From an uncultured Prevotellaceae bacterium (GTDB lineage: Bacteria > Bacteroidota > Bacteroidia > Bacteroidales > Bacteroidaceae): 64,000 bases of DNA. Within the stretch, counting starts at the first letter, position 1; each line of letters opens with the position of its first letter. The stretch spans positions 1-64,000 of the forward strand of contig CACZIT010000009.1 in NCBI GenBank assembly GCA_902781315.1. The letters are read 5' to 3'. Both the position numbers and the translations under genes were made by a program. Below the pieces are notes generated by a model. That model saw only the letters and a list, made by a program, of their open reading frames with translations, had not been told where the DNA came from and did no database searches. This document shows, piece by piece, positions 23,972-31,440 of the stretch.

Positions 23972-26900
23972 TACTTTCCCAGTATCTTGTTCACCAGCTT
24001 CGTCACGTCGGCGATGGTGATGTGGCCGTCGCGGTTGACGTCGTAGCGGTTGAGGTCGCTCTCGGCGAAGATGACCCACGTCTGTGAGGTGAGGTCGGAG
24101 GCCGAGACGGTGAACGTGATGTAACCGTCGGCGGCTTCGCCTGTGGCCGTGACATCCACGCCGTCGCGCAGCACCCTCACGGGCGATCCAGAACCTGTAT
24201 CAACGCCAACGACTCGGAGTTCGACTGTTCCTCCAACTTCTTCGATAGCCTGCTTGATTTCCTGTGCTTCGGTAAGCGAGACTCTTTCCTTGAGCAGTTG
24301 CGGAGTCGTTGCCGTTACAGCCTCCACTAATGCCTTTGCTTCAGCGAGGCCAAGTCCGTCCACTTCCCTAACAGCCTTGATGAGGGCCATCTTTTGTTCT
24401 TGATCATAGCCCGTCAGATACACATCATAGAGTAGCGCAACCTCTGCCGGCACCTTCAGCGTGGCGCTCTCGGCGCTGGCGATGCTGACCTGCGTGCTGG
24501 GCTCGGTGAGGGCGGTGGTCTTACTGGCTCCGTCGCGCGTCACAATCACCTCGGCACCGGTGACCCCTTCGGTCTGCAAGACGGTCCACGTGGTGGCTGC
24601 TGTAGCAATTGCAGCCATGTCGAAGTCGATGTACCACGTGTGGCTGAGCATATCCATGGCAGGGATGGTGAGCGTGTAGGCCTGGGTGGTAGCGTCGTAA
24701 GTGGCCTGGCTGCTGACATTCTCGCCGTCGCACATGAAGAGCAGCGGCATGTCCTCTTCGGCTGTAATGCTGAGTGTGACGCTCTGCAGGTTAGCCTCGT
24801 TGATGGTGTAGGTCCTGAGTGCATCGCTGATGGGGTCGGTCATGGGGGCTGCCGTGTAAGTGCTGATGAGATTGCCCTCGATGCCTTGGGCGCACATGAT
24901 GGTCCAGTCGTAGCTGGTAACAACGTTCTCGTCCTTCTCGAAGACGAGGGTCCAGACAGAGCTCTCGCGATGGTTATCCTGCTTGTCGGCGCTGTCAAAG
25001 TCGTAGTGGTACTGAGTCTGCGATTCATTCAACGTGAACTGGCTGGTCACATCCACTCCGTCGCGATAGGCGGTGAACTTCTCGCCCCGCACCTTGTCGA
25101 TGTACAAGACGGCATAACCGCAGCCGTTGTCGTAGTCTGGAATGGTGATCATCGTCGTACCCACTTCCATGTGAGAATCATATTCGCTTTCATTCTCTTC
25201 GTAGTTCACATATACCTGTCCCGTGCCGCCTCGGCGAAGGAAGGTCTGCTTGTTGCCGTCCTCGACAACCATATGCTCTGGGCCTATGTTAAGCATGACG
25301 GTGTAGTCAGTGACAGTGAAGTTCATGTAGTCATCGGCACTAATCGTAATAGTGTAGGTGTTGGTGGCTTCATCGTAGGAGTTGGTAAAAAGACTCTTGT
25401 TCTTGTAGTCGAACCATGTCATATTATTATCCTCCGTGATTTCACCGATAAGCATATCTTTCAGTATCTCGCCCTTCACTGGTTTTATCGTCATGGTGAA
25501 CCCCCAAGGTTCTCCCTCATTGGGCCACCCCACTACCTGTGTTGGCTCTGGGATATTGATCTGGGTGAGAGTGTTGCTGCAGTTAATGTTTTTCGAATCA
25601 TAATAATCATCTCTGTCCCTGTCCCAGTTCCAGAAGGCACGAACCGTCACGTCGGCATCGCCCGTCCGCATAATGGTGACGACAGGGTCGGGATCTGCTG
25701 TCGGTTCAGGGATGATGTAGGAGTAGTTGAATTGTGCTGAATTGATCTCAGGCACGTTGAAAGTGATGGTATACCTGCCGTCTACGGGCGACGGGAGCGT
25801 GAGGTTCTCTGTAACTATCGGGGAACTGTATTTAGTGAGCTTCAGACTGTTGGCGAGCAGATAGGGCGTGGCAGGCATCGAGAGGGTGACCTTTGAGCCA
25901 TAGTCGCAGTCGATGAACCCATTACTGGTGATGTTGCCCTTGACGGTCTTTCCGCTGCTCTTGACGGTGTAGGTGCCTGCCACGTAGGCAGTGCCAGCCT
26001 GGAAGCTCAGTCGGCTTTGCTTGTAGTTGTCCACCACTACATACTTGATGTCCTCCTGCACGTTAGTCTCCTGATAGGCTACGGTTTGGGCATCGATGTC
26101 GAATGTGGTCACCGTTTCGCCGTTGCGGGTGAGCGTGGGGCGGTCACGGGTGGCGGGATCGTAATTAATCGTCACGAGGTAGTTCTCGCCCGTTAAGAAG
26201 TAACATGAATTGTCGCTGTATGACCCAATACGGGCTATATAGGAGCCTGACGTGTCGTCGATGTAGTCATTGGTACCTAAGGAATAGAACCCCGCTTCGC
26301 CGCTGCTGCTGTTCAACAGCTTGGCGATGTAACGTAAGTAGTAGGGCACGATGGCCTTGAAATTGCACCACACGGAAGCGTTCTGGAGATTATCGTTGAT
26401 ATAATAGTAGGGCATGTGGATGGTGATGTTGCTGGCCCGAGTGAACATGCCGCTTGAAAGCGTGGGGCGGCAATTCCCGAAATAGACATCCGTGAGCTTG
26501 ACATAATTGTTGAACGTCCACGTACTGGCCGTGCCATCCACTGTGAGATCGGGGATATAGAGCTCCTTCAGGTTGGGGAGGGACATCAGGTCGAAGTTCA
26601 CACCGTCGTCTTCACCTGTAAAGTCACTCAAATTGTAGGTAAAATAGCCATACGACCCTATTTTCATTCCTATGATACTCACCCCCAAGGGACCTTTGAA
26701 GGTGAGCGAGGTGATGGTGGTGTTATTGGTTCTTTCATAGTTCTGCGAGATTCCCTCAACCGTATAGGCGATGTCGGCTTCGTAGATTTCCTCGGGAATG
26801 ACCAGCTTTGACGTGGTGACGCCGGCAAGCGACTTGATGCGGGCGACACGCGCCACATCGTCATTGTCGATTGATATGTATGCCCCTTGATAATGGCCTT

Positions 26901-27039
26901 CCACTCGGTAAAGCCGGTAGGTGACGCCGTTGACAGTGGCATCTTGCAAATAAGTGTATGTGCCATGTGCATCATCGGCATTGGCCCATGTCGCCATTAG
27001 CAGGAACAGGGCGGTGAGGAGTAATCGTAGTTGTTTCAT
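23971..27039 (-). CDS. Large secreted protein with ribosomal L7/L12-type domain and dockerin-like tail
   Basis: A 1022-residue exported protein (signal peptide [21 protein letters not shown]). Residues about 25-230 resemble BspA-type leucine-rich surface modules ([29 protein letters not shown]). The middle is a series of beta-sandwich modules of cadherin-like type ([12 protein letters not shown] ... YTLTIPAMD). Residues 870-943 (24211-24432) match the C-terminal domain of ribosomal protein L7/L12: [34 protein letters not shown] and [17 protein letters not shown] line up along the whole domain. Another beta module follows, and the end ([20 protein letters not shown]) is a single type-I dockerin-like calcium loop. 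The promoter -7 box is at 27184-27192. Function is unknown; a surface adhesin or scaffold is a guess. A large hairpin touches its stop codon. Confidence 0.75.
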   Translation of the reverse strand: [1022 protein letters not shown]

Positions 27040-27294
27040 ATTGATAGTTGGTTGGTTTTTAGTGGCAGCGCGGAGGCGGCCAGTGGTTAGTAATTTATAG
27101 CGATGTGGTTATATGTAGAGTAGGCGCAATGGCCGCGGAGTCTTTTATCATTATAAAAAAGGAGATAGTGGCAATCTCTGTCGGCAAAGATACGAAAAAG
27201 AATTGACATTTGCAAGAAATGTGTCCAAAAAAAATGCTGTTACGCGTGCAGGCGAGAATCTTGTGATGTGTCGGGAACCATCTCTTTATGTGCC

Positions 27295-27470
27295 GGAAGC
27301 ATAGGTATGATGAATCAAGAGCAATGAGTTGATAAAGTAATATATGATATATTACCGACCAATATATGATATATTACCGACCAATATATGATATATTACC
27401 GACCAATATATGATATATTACTGAGCAATATATGATATATTACTTTTTTATCTCATAGGTATGGAGACAT
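27295..27470. repeat. 22-bp-period dyad array B
   Basis: Five identical cores AATATATGATATATT start at 27339, 27361, 27383, 27405 and 27427 (exactly 22 bp apart), separated by CCGACC or TGAGC-type spacers. In-phase flanking units carry other dyads: CATAGGTATG at 27300-27309 and again at 27454-27463 (154 bp apart, 7 x 22), and CAATGAGTTG at 27322-27331, which shares AATGAGTTG with array A. Confidence 0.85.
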
Positions 27471-27547
27471 CAGGTGGTGGTTTTGGGGGTATTGTTCGGC
27501 AACTATATAGATTTTACCCGTTAGATGTAGGTACGCGACACATCTTC

Positions 27548-27652
27548 GTAACTTTGCGACAGTCGCGAAGTTACTCACGCTCGGAAAAGCTCCAATAAAT
27601 TTGGTTTTTCGCTCACTTATTCGTAACTTTGCGACTAAAGTCGCGAACTTAC
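27548..27652. promoter_or_regulatory. Two palindromic promoter-like elements upstream of GH127
   Basis: 27548-27560 GTAACTTTGCGAC faces 27562-27574 GTCGCGAAGTTAC (one mismatch). 27623-27635 GTAACTTTGCGAC faces 27640-27652 GTCGCGAACTTAC (two mismatches). Each left arm contains the -7 sequence TAACTTTGC; the second has TTTG at 27600-27603 with a 20-nt spacer. They may be alternative promoters or operators. Confidence 0.6.
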
Positions 27653-27684
27653 TCCATCTCGGCATAAAAAAGAAACGAGTTTCT

Positions 27685-27716
27685 TTTGTTCTGCACTCGA
27701 TTTTTCGTAACTTTGC
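27685..27716 (+). promoter_or_regulatory. Proximal promoter of the GH127 gene
   Basis: TTTG (27685-27688), 19 nt, TAACTTTGC (27708-27716). The ATG is at 27724, 7 nt after the -7 box, so the transcript should have almost no leader. Confidence 0.75.
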
Positions 27717-27723
27717 AAGCAAT

Positions 27724-30700
27724 ATGAAACAACTGTTCGCATTCCTCACTTTGGCGCTGCTGCTGCCGATGCAGATGCTGGCGCAATCACAACTCTACGA
27801 ACACCACTTCGACCTGAAGGAGGTGCAGTTGCTCGACGGTCCGATGAAGACCGCCTTAGAGCGTAACAACCAGCTGCTGCTGCAGTACGACGCCGACCGG
27901 CTGCTGTCGCCCTTCGTGCGGCAGGCTGGGCTTAGCACGGGCCGCTATGCCGGCTGGCTGCAGGCGCACCCCATCTTCAAGAACTGGGGCGGCGACGCGG
28001 GCTTCGACCTGAACGGCCACGTGGGCGGTCACTACGTGTCGGCACTGGCACTGGCCTATGCAGCCACCGCGGACGGCGACATGCGCCGGCAGCTGAAGGA
28101 GCGGCTCGACTACGTGCTCGACGTGCTCAACGACTGCCAGCAGGCCTACGACAACGACCAGCAAGGCATGCGCGGCTTCTTGGGCGGACAGCCCATCAAC
28201 GACTCGTGGCGCGCCATGGCTGGAGGCGACCTGTCGAAGATTCGCAGCAACTGGGGCTGGGTGCCGTTCTACTGCGAGCACAAGGTGCTGGCCGGATTGC
28301 GCGACGCCTACCTCTACGCCGACAGCGAGCTGGCCAAGGAGATGTTCCGCAAGATGGCCGACTGGGTGGTGGGTCTCATTGCGAAGGTGAGCGACAGCGA
28401 CCTGCAAGCCTTCCTCGACTGCGAGCACGGCGGCATCAACGAGTCGCTCGTGGATGCCTACCAGCTGTTCGGCGAGAAGAAATACCTCACCGCCGCCAAG
28501 CGCTTCAGCCACCGCACCATGCTCAACGGCATGCAGACGCTGGACACCTCGTTCCTCGACAACCGCCACGCCAACACGCAGGTGCCGAAGTACATAGGCT
28601 TTGAGCGCATCGGCGAGCAGGATGCCACTGCCACCAACTACCTGCGGGCTGCCGAGAACTTCTGGCAGGACGTGGCCGAGCACCGCACGGTGTGCATAGG
28701 CGGCAACAGCGTGAGCGAGCACTTCCTGCCCAAGGCCAACGCCAACCGATACATCGACGTGCCCGACGGCCCCGAGAGCTGCAACTCCAACAACATGCTG
28801 AAACTGAGCGAGATGCTGAGCGATCGCACCCACGACGCCCGCTATGCCGACTTCTACGAGCACACGATGTGGAACCATATCCTCTCGACCCAGGACCCGC
28901 TGACGGGCGGCTACGTCTACTTCACCACGCTGCGCCCGCAGGCCTACCGCATCTATTCCACCGTGAACGAGTCGATGTGGTGCTGCGTGGGCACGGGCAT
29001 GGAGAACCATTCCAAGTATGCCCACTTCATCTATACCCACGACGGACGGGACATTCTTTATGTGAACCTCTTCACCGCCAGCGAGCTCAGCAACGAGCAC
29101 TTCGGACTGCGGCAGGAGACCCGCTTTCCCTACATCGATCCGACCACGTCGGCAGTACCCACACCGCTGACAGCGGTTTCCCACATGACCGTGACCCGAG
29201 GCGGCAACTACAAGATTGCCGTGCGCCATCCCGCATGGGCAGGTAAGGAATACCAGATCACCGTCAACGGCAAGCCTGTAGAGCAGGACGTCGTGCAAGG
29301 CACTGCCAGCTACGTGGTGATTGACCGCAAGTGGAGCGAGGGCGACAAGATCAGCGTGTTCCTGCCCATGCAAATCACCATGGACGAGTGCCCCGGCTAC
29401 GGCGACTACGTGGCCTTCCACTGTGGGCCCATCCTGCTGGCAGCACAGACCACCGCAGCCAGCGAGGCCGAAGCCGCCGAAACGGGACTCACCTACGAGG
29501 CGCTGCCCAACGTGTATGGCCACGAGGGTCGCATGGACCACGCACCCGGTAGCATGGCCAGCATCAAGAGCCTCATCAGCGCGCCCCTGCTCATCGGCGA
29601 GCGTAGCGACGTGCTCAGCCGCATCACGCCCAAGGAACCGTGGAATCTGGTGTTCGACATCGACGTCGCGCGCCCCGAGGTATCCTCCTATACTTGGAAG
29701 ACGCTGCAGCTGCGCCCGTTCTACGACATCCACCACGCCCGCTACCAATGCTACTGGTATCAGCAGACGGCTGAGAACTTCGCCAACAGCGACATGGCTC
29801 AGACCGAAGCCGCCAACGAGGCCCTGCAGGCACGGACACTCGACTTCGTGGCTCCAGGCGAACAGCAGAGCGAGGCCGGCCATGAGGTGAAATACAGCAA
29901 CGGCAGCACCACCGGTTCGCACGACAGCGAGCGATACCGCGACGCGCAGGCCGGCGGCTACGTGCAGTACACGCTCTACAACCGGCAGTTGCTCACCGAC
30001 AGCCTGAGCATCCTCTGCCGCTTTACCACCGACGACCGCGGCCGCAAAGCCACGCTCAGCGTCGACGGCCACGCCATTGCCGAGATAGAGATTCCGGCTA
30101 CGGCGAAGGGTGCCGACGGCAGCGGCTTCTACAACATAGAGTTCCCGCTGCCCTACGATGTTGCCACGAAGGACGGCAAGCCTCGCGACCGCTTCACCGT
30201 GAGGCTCACCGCCACGGGCGGCACGCCGATACCTGGACTGTACTACCTGCGCCTGATGAGGGGCTACGACGCCCACGCCTATCGCTTCGTCGCCACCGAC
30301 TGGCTGACGGGCGATCCGGGGCGCGTGGCGCAGAGCCGCATCAGCTACGACACGGAGGGCAACACCATCGCCATCCCGCAGACGGGAGCTAACAACGTCT
30401 GCCTGAGCCTGGACTACGAACGCCGGGACTACACCATCAGGAAAGCGCAGAAGTACCTGGTGGTGAAGGGGCAGAACCTGCTCACCACCAGCGGAAGCAG
30501 CTACCTGTGGTGGCTGAACGGCGTGAACAAAGGCAGTCAGGTGGTGCCCACGGTGACAAAGACCGTCAGCGAGGGCGGGGAGGACTACCAGCTCATAGCG
30601 TGGGACATGACGCGTAGCCAGCTGGACGGCAACCTGAGCGGCGAGCGCCCCAACATCACACTCGGCCAGACCATCTTCGGACTGACGTGGAACGGCAAGA

Positions 30701-30951
30701 GCAAGAGCAGCAGCAAGCGCGGTGCCATCATCAGCTGCATCGACTTCGTGGAGAACGTAGACGACGTGCTGGCCATCAGCCATCCCAGCTTTCATGACTT
30801 CTGCAGCAACGGCACCGGAAAGCAGGGGAAGCAGCAGGGCGTGTACGACCTTAAGGGCCGCCGTGTCTCTGAGTCCTCCGTCTTCGCCGCTCCCTCGGTG
30901 CTCCCGAAGGGAGTCTACATCGTAGGCAACCGCAAAGTGGTGCTGCCCTGA
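27724..30951 (+). CDS. GH127-type (DUF1680) beta-L-arabinofuranosidase
   Basis: Taken from ATG 27724 (MKQLFAFLTLALLLPMQMLAQ), a clear signal peptide; upstream in-frame codons lie in promoter sequence. 1075 residues. The N-terminal alpha/alpha barrel (about 25-530) has the zinc-binding catalytic set known from GH127 HypBA1: E351 and C353 in GPESCNSNNM, and the pair C420-C421 in WCCVGTGMENHSKY, with WAGKEYQITVNG in the following beta-sandwich. A large C-terminal extension (about 640-1000) of further beta modules precedes a YDLKGRRV ... PKGVYIVGNRKV tail. It would release beta-L-arabinofuranose from plant glycans such as hydroxyproline-rich glycoprotein or pectin side chains. GH146 uses the same residues and is an alternative. 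It stands alone, not in a PUL. Confidence 0.88.
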   Translation: MKQLFAFLTLALLLPMQMLAQSQLYEHHFDLKEVQLLDGPMKTALERNNQLLLQYDADRLLSPFVRQAGLSTGRYAGWLQAHPIFKNWGGDAGFDLNGHVGGHYVSALALAYAATADGDMRRQLKERLDYVLDVLNDCQQAYDNDQQGMRGFLGGQPINDSWRAMAGGDLSKIRSNWGWVPFYCEHKVLAGLRDAYLYADSELAKEMFRKMADWVVGLIAKVSDSDLQAFLDCEHGGINESLVDAYQLFGEKKYLTAAKRFSHRTMLNGMQTLDTSFLDNRHANTQVPKYIGFERIGEQDATATNYLRAAENFWQDVAEHRTVCIGGNSVSEHFLPKANANRYIDVPDGPESCNSNNMLKLSEMLSDRTHDARYADFYEHTMWNHILSTQDPLTGGYVYFTTLRPQAYRIYSTVNESMWCCVGTGMENHSKYAHFIYTHDGRDILYVNLFTASELSNEHFGLRQETRFPYIDPTTSAVPTPLTAVSHMTVTRGGNYKIAVRHPAWAGKEYQITVNGKPVEQDVVQGTASYVVIDRKWSEGDKISVFLPMQITMDECPGYGDYVAFHCGPILLAAQTTAASEAEAAETGLTYEALPNVYGHEGRMDHAPGSMASIKSLISAPLLIGERSDVLSRITPKEPWNLVFDIDVARPEVSSYTWKTLQLRPFYDIHHARYQCYWYQQTAENFANSDMAQTEAANEALQARTLDFVAPGEQQSEAGHEVKYSNGSTTGSHDSERYRDAQAGGYVQYTLYNRQLLTDSLSILCRFTTDDRGRKATLSVDGHAIAEIEIPATAKGADGSGFYNIEFPLPYDVATKDGKPRDRFTVRLTATGGTPIPGLYYLRLMRGYDAHAYRFVATDWLTGDPGRVAQSRISYDTEGNTIAIPQTGANNVCLSLDYERRDYTIRKAQKYLVVKGQNLLTTSGSSYLWWLNGVNKGSQVVPTVTKTVSEGGEDYQLIAWDMTRSQLDGNLSGERPNITLGQTIFGLTWNGKSKSSSKRGAIISCIDFVENVDDVLAISHPSFHDFCSNGTGKQGKQQGVYDLKGRRVSESSVFAAPSVLPKGVYIVGNRKVVLP

Positions 30952-30979
30952 AGCGCACCACGGAATCAGCTTCACCCTC

Positions 30980-31009
30980 TTCAGCAACGCTGCACACCGC
31001 GTTGCTGAA
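30980..31009. terminator. 11-bp-stem hairpin after the GH127 gene
   Basis: TTCAGCAACGC (30980-30990) pairs perfectly with GCGTTGCTGAA (30999-31009) across an 8-nt loop. It is followed by AT-rich sequence rather than a T-run on the plus strand, so the terminator role is tentative. Confidence 0.5.
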
Positions 31010-31058
31010 TAAAAAACTCAAAAAGAGTCATCGACAAGATTAAAAAAAACGAAAACCC

Positions 31059-31090
31059 TTTGTTTTTCGCCCAATTTGCACTACCTTTGC
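31059..31090 (+). promoter_or_regulatory. Promoter of the 97-aa/adhesin operon
   Basis: TTTG (31059-31062), 19 nt, TACCTTTGC (31082-31090), giving a leader of about 50 nt before ATG 31147. Confidence 0.8.
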
Positions 31091-31146
31091 AAGCCCTAAC
31101 AAGTCTATTATTTAATAAAGCAAGAACCTAATTATTACGCACAATC

Positions 31147-31440
31147 ATGGAAAAACGGCATTGGGAGTTGCGCAAACTGCGCGATGCCATTGAGCGCGAA
31201 ATGAACTGGAAGCCGGCAAAGCCTGCTGCGCTGCAGAAGGTCATGGCCTACCTGCACGGTCTGGAGAAGCCGAAGAAGGAAACGCTGGACAAGCTGTCGC
31301 TCTTCGTGGGCTTCCAGGACTGGGAGAGCTTCCAGACGGCGCTGCACGGCGAGGCTCCTGCCAGCGAGAACTTCACTCGGCAGCACGACCCGGCAGCCGC
31401 AAACACGACGACTACCAAAATCAATACAAACGAAAAATGA
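31147..31440 (+). CDS. Small protein with a 'GFxDWExF' motif, coupled to the adhesin gene
   Basis: A 97-residue protein without a signal peptide. The first 65 residues are helical and charged (LRKLRDAIEREMNWKPAKPA), then comes LDKLSLFVGFQDWESFQTAL, a pattern (LSxFxGFxDWxxF) that recurs at the end of several Bacteroidetes regulatory or small HTH-like proteins. The tail is low-complexity (AAANTTTTKINTN). Its stop overlaps the start of the 1500-residue adhesin-like gene (ATGA, 31437-31440), so the two are co-translated, and it has a good promoter at 31059-31090. No function can be assigned; a cytoplasmic partner or regulator of the large secreted protein is an inference from coupling. Confidence 0.65.
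   Translation: MEKRHWELRKLRDAIEREMNWKPAKPAALQKVMAYLHGLEKPKKETLDKLSLFVGFQDWESFQTALHGEAPASENFTRQHDPAAANTTTTKINTNEK

Larger units (their letters stand above)
27040..27723. promoter_or_regulatory. 684-bp divergent control region with 22-bp array and repeated promoters
   Basis: There is no gene. From left to right: a leader of about 145 nt and the -7 box (TATCTTTGC, 27184-27192) for the minus-strand L12-domain gene; array B of 22-bp-period dyads (27295-27470); then three copies of TAACTTTGC facing the GH127 gene at 27549-27557, 27624-27632 and 27708-27716. The first two copies sit inside imperfect palindromes (GTAACTTTGCGAC facing GTCGCGAAGTTAC or GTCGCGAACTTAC). The second and third have TTTG boxes at 20 and 19 nt. 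Confidence 0.75.

Noticed and set aside
27295..27470. CRISPR array at the 22-bp repeats
   Set aside because: Spacers are 5-7 bp and nearly constant, units are too short, and there are no cas genes.
27453..27749. 98-codon minus-strand frame in the GH127 promoter region
   Set aside because: It is composed of the repeated promoter palindromes read backwards, with no start signal or domain.
27856..30987. 1043-codon open frame antisense to the GH127 gene
   Set aside because: It mirrors the GC-rich codon usage of the real gene, has no domain or signal, and covers the strand opposite conserved catalytic motifs.
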